Assembly: GCA_014529385.2 (NCBI GenBank)
Contig: CM043965.1
Location: forward strand, 62,519,933-62,583,932
Direction: 5' to 3'
Length of the DNA: 64,000 bases
From: Adiantum capillus-veneris
Lineage: Eukaryota > Streptophyta > Polypodiopsida > Polypodiales > Pteridaceae
The notes beneath the pieces are model-generated. The model saw nothing but the letters and a program-made list of their open reading frames with translations. It had not been told where the DNA came from and ran no database searches. Every line of letters starts with the position of its first letter. Within the stretch, counting starts at the first letter, position 1. This document shows, piece after piece, positions 48,801 to 57,590 of this stretch. The position numbers were made by a program, and so were the translations under genes.

Positions 48801-50703
48801 TGAACAAGTACGCGTCTGGCATGTCGTCATCTACTCCTATAGGGTCTTCTCCATTCGTCAATCGCGAAAGATGATCAGCTCTAAGATGTGTTTTTCCTTT
48901 CTTTACTACTACCGTGAAGTCGAATTCCAGTAAGATAATGAACCATCTCACTATTCTCCCGGTATTGCATGGTTTATTCACTAGGTAGAGCAAGGCTTGG
49001 TGATCCGTAAAAAACACAAACTTGTTGGCTAGAAGATAATGCCGAAATTTCTTCACAGCATATATCATTCCTAATCCTTCTCGCTCTGTTGTGGTGTAAT
49101 TCTTCTCTGCATTGTTGAGCTGTCGACTGGCGTAACAGATAGGAAAATCCATGTTTCCTTCTTCTGGCTGAGCCAGAATGCATCCTATTGCATATGCCGA
49201 AGCATCTATATGCACATGGAATATCTTCTCCCAATCTGGTGATTTCAAGACTGGAGCAGTAATGAGTGCCTCTTTCAATTTCTTGAACGATTCCTCACAC
49301 TCCTCTGTCCATTCAAAGTTCACTATTAGCCTGTAAAGTGGTTGGCCTATTATAGCGTACATGTAAATGAATCGTCTATAATATCCGCAATGTCCCATAA
49401 AGCTCTGTACTTGTTTCGCATTGGTTGGTCTAGGCATATCCACTATAACTTTTATCTTCTCTAAATCCGTGGATATTCCGTTTTGTGAGACAATATGTCC
49501 CAGAATTCTGCCCTGTCGGACCATAAACACACATTTCTCAGGATTGAGACAAATGCGATATGTCCTACATTTCTCAAATACTTTTCTTAGGTGTTCTAGA
49601 TGCTCATCTCTCAGAAGAGAATGTACACATAAGTCATCCATGTATATTTCTAGAAACAACCTTAAGTATTCTTTGAAAGCATGCGTCATCAGCCTCTGGA
49701 AGGTTGCGGGAGCATTGGTTAGACCAAAAGGCATAACCCGATAAGCATAAATTCCCCACTCCGTTGCAAAAGCTGTTTTATGTTGATCTTCCAGTGCTAT
49801 GGCTAGCTGGTTATATCCTGAAAAACCATCAAGAAAAGAGTATGTTGTTTTCCCTGATACACGCTCTAGAACATGATCAGTTATCGGCAGGGGATAATTG
49901 TCCCTGATTGTTGCAGCATTCACTTTCTTTAAGTTGACACACACTCGGAGTTTTCCGTTCTTCTTGGGTACTACCACAATTGGAGATACCCAATCGGTGT
50001 GTTCAATCTCGTATATGAATTCAGCTTCCATTAGCTTATCTATCTCTTCTTTGATTCGCTTAGCAAACGTATCATTATATGTGTATGGTCTCTGTCTGCT
50101 AGGCTTTGCGTCTTGTTTTAGTGGGATTGTGTGTTGGCATATCGATGGGTCAACTCCCTTTAAGTCCTTATAAGACCATGCAAACACATCCCTATACTCT
50201 CTGAGAAGACTCAAAAGTCTCTCTTCCTCGCCTGGAGACAAATCTGTGGCTATGTACACCGGTCTAGGTGGCTCACCTGGAGCTGCTAAATCAACTTTTT
50301 TTGCATCCTCCGGTCCGTCATAAGATTCGTTCTCCTTTCTCTCTCGAATAGGTGGGGTTAATACCACCTTCCTATCCTCTATTGTGAATTTCCTATAGTG
50401 AGAGGGAACATCCATGTTTTCCTTGATTTTGGCGTTTTCGTCCTCTCCACTCTCAATTTCTGTCGTCCAAACTTCTTTCAGAGTTTTCTTGAGCTCTCTG
50501 TACTTGTTTCTACGTTCTAGCTTGGACTCCGTGTGTTCTCTGTTGCGCTTGTTCTTTTCTGATTTTTCTGTTTCAGTTTTCGTTTCATTCCTTTGAACTT
50601 GATTTCTTGAGCCTTTTTTGTCTTTTCGTAAGCTCTTTTGATCATTGCCTCTCATTCTTCCAGAAATCTTGTCCTTAACACAATCTTCCGCCTTTACTAG
50701 CAT
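45883..50703 (-). CDS. G2 pol: RT, RNase H, double zinc module, integrase, second retropepsin
   Basis: An unbroken 1,606-codon frame. Residues 1-130 are a Lys/Glu-rich linker. RT covers about 205-385 with Tyr-Met-Asp-Asp at 354-357. RNase H starts at about 490 (Asp500) and includes 'TDHQALLYLVNK'. A first H2C2 zinc module ends at Cys745/Cys748 and a second at Cys871/Cys874. The integrase core has Asp903 in 'WGIDYVGP', then 'VSDRGTHF' and 'ANGQAEATNK'. A GPY/F-like part ('KRGMGPLVIKDLSPSGAVKL') follows. A complete retropepsin-like domain starts near Asp1265 ('ALLDSGAQTNLL', 'HPLLLGQPW'). The tail repeats a Lys-Gln-Ile-Trp-Ile-Pro-Lys motif. The start overlaps the upstream ORF's stop (TAATG). 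All visible catalytic residues are intact. Confidence 0.95.
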   Translation of the reverse strand: MLVKAEDCVKDKISGRMRGNDQKSLRKDKKGSRNQVQRNETKTETEKSEKNKRNREHTESKLERRNKYRELKKTLKEVWTTEIESGEDENAKIKENMDVPSHYRKFTIEDRKVVLTPPIRERKENESYDGPEDAKKVDLAAPGEPPRPVYIATDLSPGEEERLLSLLREYRDVFAWSYKDLKGVDPSICQHTIPLKQDAKPSRQRPYTYNDTFAKRIKEEIDKLMEAEFIYEIEHTDWVSPIVVVPKKNGKLRVCVNLKKVNAATIRDNYPLPITDHVLERVSGKTTYSFLDGFSGYNQLAIALEDQHKTAFATEWGIYAYRVMPFGLTNAPATFQRLMTHAFKEYLRLFLEIYMDDLCVHSLLRDEHLEHLRKVFEKCRTYRICLNPEKCVFMVRQGRILGHIVSQNGISTDLEKIKVIVDMPRPTNAKQVQSFMGHCGYYRRFIYMYAIIGQPLYRLIVNFEWTEECEESFKKLKEALITAPVLKSPDWEKIFHVHIDASAYAIGCILAQPEEGNMDFPICYASRQLNNAEKNYTTTEREGLGMIYAVKKFRHYLLANKFVFFTDHQALLYLVNKPCNTGRIVRWFIILLEFDFTVVVKKGKTHLRADHLSRLTNGEDPIGVDDDMPDAYLFNIEMIPKWSQNVVNLLTYGGEFDRREYNQKHIAIQQSKNLQLIAGRLYQLGNDHVLRLCINPEEYNIYLCEAHVQECAFHCSRRNTYRNLLQLGVYWPGMKESVHEYVTVCIVCSSKPPAEYSTLYQIMIAPEWSQYIVEYLTNRTFPEGTSKARQKSVETEARDYALIGDQLYKRGKDNQLRICASESEYVIILEQAHGGVGGGHFSGDKTAKLVLAAGIWWPTLHMDAEEYVKRCDDCQRTKVPLKRDDMPLRPMMGARAFAKWGIDYVGPISPPAYKTHAQYIIVATDYLTKWVEAKATQKADARTTAQFLYEYVFVRYGLPIEIVSDRGTHFINEVIEILLDEFMVIHRKSAPYHPQANGQAEATNKTICTVLTKIVSESRTDWDQKLHSTLWAYRVAYKTSIGTTPYNMVFGLNAILPIEFLISTLRVAKDLEWTGHELSDRIDDLEKLDELRLKAVASIYAQKRRQIEIFDKHVRTKEFKVGDYVLVYTLKQHAKKLKKRGMGPLVIKDLSPSGAVKLATLDGEEMPNWISGCRVKKYLLPLPRHASQNTSRKAACPEKEKDCGGSASRGEGKNGEKKLLRQKQRNEGAIRINAVSITEMDNDKEEPIIECKVGTNQIKARALLDSGAQTNLLSLSLYRQLTNDTKLQTAKQELKSYSENSIKIVGCTVLHIQINQYVYPHMFYVVEDQATQHPLLLGQPWQKQYNAMIDWSSKSVLIKYEGESQSVKFTKGEEPTPKDESKDKGKQQPEKKKKQWQPKVSIQPDYSSTRNSQQWIRKTSNNITAQPWEKTESKLIWRPKKVVPEKTKVENRVFNTRQQSDSRQSRTVKQIWIPKKFMTAQSYSKQIWIPKICKQELPSVQSTETPRYFKSRKSTQRTKQVWVAKSLWQAQVKRKQIWIVKKNNKVKKNPSTDSTTEVPKTTQNPTTNPSIRQRAALLERLLYRRSTIAFGTYDQNNYNASPTDTS

Positions 50704-52826
50704 TAGGAATTGATTTTTTCCCTTATTCTAGGCATCGGATTGGTTCTAACCCCCTTTGTTTTTCTCTTTGCTCTATAGCGTTTCTGGCGTTGTTTAGTTT
50801 GGTTCGGAAAATCATAAAATCGGACATCCGTTATAGTTTCTTCGTTTCCGCTTGAATTGTCCGTTGACTCGTTGTCTGCTTCATTTCCCCACTCAGGATG
50901 ATCGGGAATGTCGTGAAACACCTCCTCTTCATCTTCCTTTTCCAGTGTATCGTTCTTTTCAGTTTCTTTTTCGAGTACAGTTCTCAACATGAAGTACGGA
51001 ACCACGTCGTACCCGTCCTTGTCGCAAAATTTCGTTGTGGGACCATCCGGAATTGCACAAACATCTAGGGTTGCTAGAATGTGTGTCCATTCTAATGGTT
51101 CAAGCGTGTCCTCTGGAAAGGGTTCTCCTATATAAGTTTCGTCTTCGATAGCCCTTTCTAAAACACATTCTTCTCGTTTCAGACTTCCACATTTCGAAGC
51201 TCCACACATCCATAACTCCTTGGGTTTACCTAACCAAGCTGGAAATTCGGATCCCGCCAAAGTAGCTGAATCAAACTCCTCCACCGGTGTTCGGTTCACA
51301 TCTTTGTAGCTATGGTCTTTCAGGTTCACACGTGTAGTGGTTTCCATATTTCTCAGGTATATGTGATCGTAGCCCCAATCCTGGACCATTTTCAACTGTC
51401 TCATGAATGGTCTTCCCAATATGATATCATAGTTATTCTCCTTGCCAAAATCGACAATAGCAAAAGTATGTTCGTATTCAATGCCGCAAGAAGTCACTAC
51501 AACTTTCTCTAATAACCCCATAGGTTTCTCCATGTGTCCATCTGCTAATTGGAGTTTCAACCTAGTCTTCCTTATTGCTGGTTTCCCCCATTTTTTCCAG
51601 ATTTCTTTTGTAGCAATGGCTACCCCAGCTCCGCTGTCTAGTATTGCCATCGTGTTCACTCCTTGGAATTCAACTGGTAAGGTTGTATTCCCCTCTTCAC
51701 CTTCGCAATACTCTCCGACCTTGTTTAAGGGTACAGGCTTAGCGTTCTTTTGTGGTTTACTCAGCTCTTGTATACCCTCTTGCAGTCTCGATGTTGGGTC
51801 TTTTATCCCGAATTTCTCCAAGCATTTTCCTACAGTGGTCCACATATGTGGTCTTAGCCTCAAAAGCTCAGCTAGAGTGATAGTGCATGTCACTGGTGTT
51901 GACAAAATCTCTATCAATCCTTGCGAGTCCATGACTTTTTCTGATGAGATTCTTCGTGAGGGAAGTGCTCTAATCTCGGATTTTGCTTCATACTCTCCTA
52001 AGTATGAAGGTAAGGTATTCAGTGAGTGAGGTTTGCTCTCCATTGTTCTAACAGAGCCCCCATCTCCCCAGTAAGATTGCAGATCCAAGTCCACTTGAGA
52101 TCCTGCCTCAAATTCCACTATGGGAGGATTCCTGATGTCCTTTTCCCAATTTGTCTGATTAGCTTGGCAACTTAGCTCGTTTGCAAAGTTTGCCTCTCTC
52201 ACTTGTTTCCAAAATTCATTGTAATCCTCATCTCTTCCGTAAGACCTCTGTATGACTGGATGAAAACTCTCTATCTCCTGATCGGTTGTGTTCAACACTA
52301 TGCGGTCATCCTTGTGTGTATTTTCAGGCTTTTGTGCACTGGGAGTCTTTTCAGCTACCCGTGAAACGATAGTCTCTTGCTGAATTGGGTTTTCCGTTCC
52401 ACAATTCATTGTTTCTTTTGGTGGTTCTAATAAGGCTTGTGCAGTCTCGATCATTCTCTGGCACATTTCAAGTCTCTGCTTTTCCAATTCCGCGTTTGGG
52501 TATGTCATCCACCTCTGTTCTTGTGTTTGGTTGTTCTTTAACCTAGCTTCGTAAGCTCTCATCAGTGCGTCCAATGGTTCGTGTACTTTGTCGACTAGCA
52601 CTGATCCCCCTGAGCTTAAGCTCGTTGTTTCTTTGATACTCTTTTGTTTCGTTCTTTCCGGGCTCATCTCTCGTTTCCCGTTTTGACTCTCAAGTTTTTC
52701 TAATCTATCTTTAGTTTGCTTTAGTTCCTCAGCTAGAATAGCGTCTTCACGTTCTTTTCTCAACTTCATGCGTGCTTTTCTAGCTTTCCATGTGTTTTTC
52801 TGACTCCGCGGTCCTTGACTAACCAT
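50703..52826 (-). CDS. G2 protease ORF (first retropepsin)
   Basis: A 707-codon frame with a Lys/Arg/Glu-rich N-terminal coiled region (residues about 1-60), an Arg/Asp-rich middle, and a retropepsin-like domain at about 380-490: 'NTMAILDSGAGVAIATKEIW' with Asp397-Ser-Gly, then 'AIVDFGKENNYDIILGRPFM'. After it comes a 200-residue acidic tail ending in a basic patch. It opens directly after a TGA, and its ATG follows that stop at once. It ends in TAA, sharing a base with the pol ATG. The domain presumably cleaves the gag-pol precursors. It is unusual that pol carries another protease-like domain. Confidence 0.88.
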   Translation of the reverse strand: MVSQGPRSQKNTWKARKARMKLRKEREDAILAEELKQTKDRLEKLESQNGKREMSPERTKQKSIKETTSLSSGGSVLVDKVHEPLDALMRAYEARLKNNQTQEQRWMTYPNAELEKQRLEMCQRMIETAQALLEPPKETMNCGTENPIQQETIVSRVAEKTPSAQKPENTHKDDRIVLNTTDQEIESFHPVIQRSYGRDEDYNEFWKQVREANFANELSCQANQTNWEKDIRNPPIVEFEAGSQVDLDLQSYWGDGGSVRTMESKPHSLNTLPSYLGEYEAKSEIRALPSRRISSEKVMDSQGLIEILSTPVTCTITLAELLRLRPHMWTTVGKCLEKFGIKDPTSRLQEGIQELSKPQKNAKPVPLNKVGEYCEGEEGNTTLPVEFQGVNTMAILDSGAGVAIATKEIWKKWGKPAIRKTRLKLQLADGHMEKPMGLLEKVVVTSCGIEYEHTFAIVDFGKENNYDIILGRPFMRQLKMVQDWGYDHIYLRNMETTTRVNLKDHSYKDVNRTPVEEFDSATLAGSEFPAWLGKPKELWMCGASKCGSLKREECVLERAIEDETYIGEPFPEDTLEPLEWTHILATLDVCAIPDGPTTKFCDKDGYDVVPYFMLRTVLEKETEKNDTLEKEDEEEVFHDIPDHPEWGNEADNESTDNSSGNEETITDVRFYDFPNQTKQRQKRYRAKRKTKGVRTNPMPRIREKINS

Positions 52827-52993
52827 TCAGTCGCTAACTTTCCATTCTCAGGTTCTCTAGTGGTTTTCTTAGCTTGAGCTCTAGTAACAACTTGCGTTGG
52901 TATCAGAGTTTCATTTTCAGACCCACTGCTGGTAGGAATAGTTTCTAGCATATTCAATGTCGTCTTTTGCACTTTGTTTGGATTTTTGAACAA
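52766..52993 (-). CDS. G2 short linker frame between gag and protease ORF
   Basis: A 75-codon frame overlaps the 3' end of gag (by 40 bases) and the 5' end of the protease ORF (by 61 bases). It is Lys/Thr/Glu-rich ('TRAQAKKTTREPENGK'), similar in style to the start of plant gypsy protease regions. Each of the steps gag > this frame > protease ORF is a -1 shift. It could be a real transframe peptide made by frameshifting, or the trace of two small deletions. Confidence 0.4.
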   Translation of the reverse strand: MFKNPNKVQKTTLNMLETIPTSSGSENETLIPTQVVTRAQAKKTTREPENGKLATEWLVKDRGVRKTHGKLEKHA

Positions 52994-54555
52994 TCCTCAA
53001 TGAAGTGAGTAACCCCACACTCAGTGCAATAAGCGTTAATTCTAATGATTTCCGTATGTGGACAAACATTCATCAGATGGTCACCTCCACACTTGTAACA
53101 GGGTCCTAGTGCTGGTCTTGGTCCCATTTGATTCGTCCTTTGTGGATAGGATGGTCTTTGTCCTGTTAACCCTCCATGAGCTATGAACATCAATGTTCTT
53201 GCGTCCAAATTGTATCTCTCTTCATCAGAAGCACTTGTAACTGTTGGTGTTCCAACATTCCCAATCATGCCCCATGGTTCTGGTTGTTTGGGTTCTTCTG
53301 GTGGGTAATACACAGTTGGAGACATGTGTGCACCAGATTCTTCGTAATAGGCTTGAACAGGCACTAAGGCTTGTTCTTCCTGATTCTCTAAGGTTGGTGC
53401 ATATCTAATGCCCACTGGTCTTGCTCCTGGTAAAGGTGGTTGTTGTCCCAATACCGGTTGCGGTCTTTCTATCCCCATAGGTCCTGGTACATTTCCCGTT
53501 GGGTATCGAGGTACTGGATGTACTTGAGGTGGTGCTAATTGAGCAGGAGGTGCATACTGACGCTCCCTTACATACCCTTTGTTGTAATAGCACTCCTCTG
53601 TTGGATGGTTTGTCCATTTTTGTTCAATAGCACACCATTTCAGTGTTTTTGGCAATGGTTTTTGGTATGGTGCCATCCTTTTTAGAGCATCTTCTATCAT
53701 TTGCTCTACATTTGGCATGGTTGTTGTTTGAACATTCTTTTTAGTGGTAGTCTCGCTCGCTACGGAGGAGGAGCTACTGGATGCAAAATCTGTATCCGCT
53801 GACACCTCTCCATAAACCGTACAGTTATCCACTAAGTACAATGCTTCTCTCGTTACTTGCTCGAAACTTGTACAAGCTTTCAAGTGCAAGTCCTTCTTGA
53901 GAGTGTCGTTTCTCAGTCCCTCAATAAAGAGAACAGATAGTCTGTCATCTTGTGGTCGTTCACGTACTGGACATCTCTCAATGTATTGTTTGAAGCGAAG
54001 TGAAGCTTCCTTCACTTTTTCGTGTTCTCTCTGTTTAAAAGCATATATTTGTGAGACCGTATTGTGCTTAATCCCTCGTTTTGAGAATTCCTCAGCAAAC
54101 TCTCTTAGCAAATGGTCAATGTCATGGAATCCCCCTATGTTCAGTGGTTGAAACCATGTGAATGCCGTACCTTCCAGAGTAAGACCAAATCCCTCGTATT
54201 GTGTATGGAAATCGGTTATCTGCTCAGCTCTTAAGACTTGCTTAAAGAGTGACACATGTGCATACGGATCTCCTGAACCACCATACTTCTTTGGCATACA
54301 CTTCGCTACTTGAGATGGTCTCATACGTCTATGGTCTGCTACCAATCTCATTGCTTCTGTGTCCCGGCTAAAGCTTTCTCTAGCATCATGGACTTTATGG
54401 GTTACCCTTGTCGGTTCCCCTGCTCTGAATCTACTACTAGGAGGTAAATGTGATGGTTCCGCTTCGAACCTTGGACCTGGAGTGGTATATGTGGGGATTG
54501 GAACTGCACTACCTCGATTCGTATCCATTGACTCTCTGGAATGTAATGATCCCAT
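52954..54555 (-). CDS. G2 gag
   Basis: A 533-codon frame. Residues about 85-240 are the Retrotrans_gag capsid pattern: 'KYGGSGDPYAHVSLFKQVL', 'GTAFTWFQPL', 'FAEEFSKRG', 'ASLRFKQYIERCP', 'LFIEGL'. A Pro/Gln-rich spacer follows (about 330-450). Two Cys-rich knuckles end it: Cys486-Tyr-Lys-Cys with 'GGDHLMNVC', and 'YCTECGVTHFIEDC'. Gag forms the particle and binds RNA. The upstream small ORF at 54,607-55,068 is in the same frame, separated by one TGA, so the original gag may have been about 170 residues longer. Confidence 0.9.
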   Translation of the reverse strand: MGSLHSRESMDTNRGSAVPIPTYTTPGPRFEAEPSHLPPSSRFRAGEPTRVTHKVHDARESFSRDTEAMRLVADHRRMRPSQVAKCMPKKYGGSGDPYAHVSLFKQVLRAEQITDFHTQYEGFGLTLEGTAFTWFQPLNIGGFHDIDHLLREFAEEFSKRGIKHNTVSQIYAFKQREHEKVKEASLRFKQYIERCPVRERPQDDRLSVLFIEGLRNDTLKKDLHLKACTSFEQVTREALYLVDNCTVYGEVSADTDFASSSSSSVASETTTKKNVQTTTMPNVEQMIEDALKRMAPYQKPLPKTLKWCAIEQKWTNHPTEECYYNKGYVRERQYAPPAQLAPPQVHPVPRYPTGNVPGPMGIERPQPVLGQQPPLPGARPVGIRYAPTLENQEEQALVPVQAYYEESGAHMSPTVYYPPEEPKQPEPWGMIGNVGTPTVTSASDEERYNLDARTLMFIAHGGLTGQRPSYPQRTNQMGPRPALGPCYKCGGDHLMNVCPHTEIIRINAYCTECGVTHFIEDCSKIQTKCKRRH

Positions 54556-54606
54556 TGGTCCGAGCTTCGAGTACTGAGGATGACTGAAAGAGTCAGCAGC
54601 CTGAGT

Positions 54607-55068
54607 TCATTGTCCTCCTATCGTCATTGGGTTTTGCCCTCCATTTGTTGGTGCTGGTCTTTGTGAGCTAGAAGTAACATAATACTGATGTAGTGGTCCC
54701 CCAAAGTATGTATATCCTTCTAATTCTTTCTTGCCCATTGTTGAGTATTGCCTCCCATACTTGTCGTAAGCAGCAATTTTCACTTCCGATCCCTCTGTGT
54801 AGGTAAAGACATAAAGTCTTTTTTGGTCTGTCAACTCTCCGGTGTAGGGTTCTTCACATCTATAATAGAGATCTTGCTCCCCATTATTATATTTGTATAG
54901 CCCCACATAGATGTTATCAGTGTTGATCCTTGTAGTTTCATTCTCTCTTCTTGACCTCGCATCAGGGAAGTTCATTATTGGTGCTTTCTCCTCGAGTTCT
55001 TCATCTACTTTGGCTTTGGTGCCCATCAATCCCCACTTGTCCACAATGTTAGGGTTTAGGACTACCAA
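54607..55068 (-). CDS. G2 small ORF B, upstream of gag
   Basis: About 153 codons; the first ATG in frame is at 55,026. It is soluble-looking, with Tyr/Glu/Lys-rich text ('YVGLYKYNNGEQDLYYRCEEPYTGEL') and no known motif. It is in the gag frame and ends in a TGA 51 bp before the gag ATG, with the intervening codons open. It is thus probably an N-terminal extension of gag cut off by a nonsense mutation, or a leader ORF with readthrough. It overlaps ORF A in another frame. Confidence 0.5.
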   Translation of the reverse strand: MVVLNPNIVDKWGLMGTKAKVDEELEEKAPIMNFPDARSRRENETTRINTDNIYVGLYKYNNGEQDLYYRCEEPYTGELTDQKRLYVFTYTEGSEVKIAAYDKYGRQYSTMGKKELEGYTYFGGPLHQYYVTSSSQRPAPTNGGQNPMTIGGQ

Positions 55069-55490
55069 TACATGGTACCCTCGTCATCTAGATATCTATC
55101 TCCGCTATAGCTCACAGGCACTAAGTCCTTGAACTCACTAGGTCTCTCCTCTATCTTTACACAATAGCGGTCCATTCCATCTTTGTAGATCTTGGCACCT
55201 TGCTCATTGTCGTACTGGTATTTTATGAACAATAGCTTCATTGTGGCGGAAGGGTTTGATGATCCTGCTGCCATATTTTCTCTGTTGTTCAGGTTCAAGT
55301 GTTCCAAGTGTTCGGTGAAAATCTCGTAAGATCTCTCCGAAGAAGTATCAGAAACACTTCCTTCAAAGATCGACTCTAATGGTTGCACCCAACTTTGGTT
55401 TACACTTCCCTCGGTTGATATGACACTTGCTGGTTCCCCTTGTTTTGGTTGGTTATTCTGGAGATTCCTGCCCGATCTCAAATTCATCAA
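55062..55490 (-). CDS. G2 small ORF A, first ORF after the leader
   Basis: 142 codons from the ATG at 55,490 ('MMNLRSGRNLQNNQ'), which is 165 bp from the nearest palindrome. Ser/Asn/Glu-rich first half, then a more ordered part with 'LLFIKYQYDNEQGAKIYKDG' and 'YSGDRYLDDEGTMYW'. Its last bases overlap ORF B, which continues in another frame with similar composition, so A and B may be one protein broken by a 1-base indel. Some Tat/Ogre gypsy elements also carry an ORF before gag; I cannot show homology to it. Confidence 0.5.
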   Translation of the reverse strand: MMNLRSGRNLQNNQPKQGEPASVISTEGSVNQSWVQPLESIFEGSVSDTSSERSYEIFTEHLEHLNLNNRENMAAGSSNPSATMKLLFIKYQYDNEQGAKIYKDGMDRYCVKIEERPSEFKDLVPVSYSGDRYLDDEGTMYW

Positions 55491-55654
55491 TTCCCCTAAA
55501 GGACTTTAACTTCTCCGTCTCGGCAATTTGTTTTCCCAAGTTTTTGTGGTCAGAATTGATCCAAACTGATTGATACTTGGTCAATTGTTTAATCTTGTCA
55601 GTTGGACAACTTCTATTTCATCAAGTGAGAATTTTGTTGCAGTTATGCTGAAAA

Positions 55655-56373
55655 AGACATTATACGCGTATGATGTCTTTTTTCACAGATTTAGACTATT
55701 TTGGTCATGCTCACTCTCAATAGCCCCCTTATGCTCTGTCCACTCACAAAATTTAGTTTGAACTCTGTTTAAGCAAGTTATGACTAATTTAGGCTTTTCT
55801 TGGTAATTTTCCGCTTTTGACTTGTTTTGGGTCAATTGTGATCCAAATGGGATGAAACTTGAAATATAACCTCTAGACAGCTATTACAATGGATCTGTGT
55901 TGGCAAAGTATCAAAATATGTCCAAAATTAGGTCAAAGACATCATACGCGTATGATGTCTTTTTCATCAATTTGGGTCAAAACTTGATATTTATGCTTCC
56001 TACAGTGCTTGTAACAATCTTGTCAAGTCAGATATTAAAAATAAGCAGTGGATGTGCCAAAAGACATTATACGCGTATGATGTCTTTTGTCCCAGATTTT
56101 GACTATTCTTGGTTTTAAGCCTTCTCCAATGTTTATAATTGAGTTTCAAGTGTTTTTGTCAGGTTTGAATGTAAAAACAAGATCTGAATCCAAAATTTTC
56201 TATTCTTTGCGTTTCTTGGACTCCGACTTGTCTTTTTGGGTTTCTGTGAGTGTTAATGCTCTTGTTTTAAGTTGAAATTAGGGTATAACCCCCCTTTTGA
56301 ACACTCTGGTAAAGTCAAAATTTCTGTTTTTGTCTCTGTTTGGTCATTTAGACATCATACACGTATGATGTCT
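55655..56373. promoter_or_regulatory. G2 palindrome array B, four copies in the leader
   Basis: Copies of the same 24-bp dyad start at 55,655, 55,937, 56,062 and 56,350. The copy at 55,937 is perfect; those at 55,655 and 56,062 share one C>T change, and the copy at 56,350 has one G>A change in the central CG. Spacings are 282, 125 and 288 bp, close to the first three spacings of array A. The nearest copy lies 165 bp from the ORF A ATG. Confidence 0.95.
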
Positions 56374-56891
56374 AAAGTTGCAGATTTCCAATTTTTTGAC
56401 ACAGAATCCTTCCTAAAGCTTTCTCAAGTGCTCAGCAACTCCCAGATACACAGAAAATTTCTCTGACTTTTGTTTATTGCAAGTTTCACTACTAACTCGA
56501 CGGTTTAGTGATCTAACATGCAATCAACCATATCAAGCAAATACTCCAATGATTACTAGCTCTAGATCAGGATCAAATGAAGTCCTACCTAAGCTATTCC
56601 TAATCATAAAATGGGTTTGGTAATTGTGACTTTAAAGATATCCACTGTCACTCACGGACTAGCAAATTCTTCTTCTATCAACAACTACTCAACACCAACA
56701 AAACAACAAACAAATCTAAGCTAATCTAAAAATATTGTCAACACGGAAGACCCAGGAATACCCCACTTCCTAGTATCTCTCGAGATCTTCGGAGTCCACC
56801 ACTCCTAGATCTTTTCTAACTAAAGTATACAAAGTAGGTTATACGACTCACCTCGTAGAATTAGTCTAAGGTCACCTACTTAGGGCTCTCG
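56374..56891. other. G2 leader between primer site and array B
   Basis: Non-coding 5' leader of the element. No further palindrome copies are seen. Confidence 0.6.
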
Positions 56892-56909
56892 TCCCCGGCA
56901 GCGGCGCCA
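56892..56909 (-). other. G2 primer-binding site, Asp tRNA
   Basis: The minus strand reads TGGCGCCGCTGCCGGGGA two bases after the LTR. It is complementary to the 3' end of plant tRNA-Asp (GUC) except for one base. The same primer is used by Athila-type gypsy elements. Confidence 0.82.
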
Positions 56910-56911
56910 AA

Positions 56912-57535
56912 TGTTAAGGCGGTTACGCCGCTAGCGGAAGCTAAATAGCGAGAACTCAACCAACAACAGAATTTGTCAGACGAGGACGGAGCTTGACCCG
57001 CAAGCGCATGGAAACAACTAGGTGGGTGTCAAATCACCTACTCGACCTTCTAATGACAATCACTACTAAGGAAATCAAATATAAGTTCTAAAATACGCAA
57101 GTGACTGAAATCCGTACTACGAACGAATGCTATACGAAACAGGATCTAGAATCATTGAATCGATCTCAAACTTAAGGGGAAGTCTATACACTAGGTAAGA
57201 ACAACACCCTAAAGACTTGAACTGCAAAATCAACCTATAATCCCCCCGTGCGGTAAACGCGTATGAAGACAGGCCGAAAAATACAGGTGATCGAAACTTG
57301 ACCCCGATGGTACTAATGCGTAGCTCTACTCATTGTGGTTCTATAGATATGCTGCACACTCCATTCCGACACACGAGTTGGAAGAAAACTCACACCGAAG
57401 CTCGTAGGAACTTACCACACATAGAAGCTGATAGCGCGCACTCTTGGTATCTGTGCATAGCTCTCGCCGTTGCTAACACAATGGCGGTGTCGCTTCTCCA
57501 ATGGCAGCTCCATAGCTCGCGTAGCAAGTAGATAA

Positions 57536-57590
<55 letters not shown>

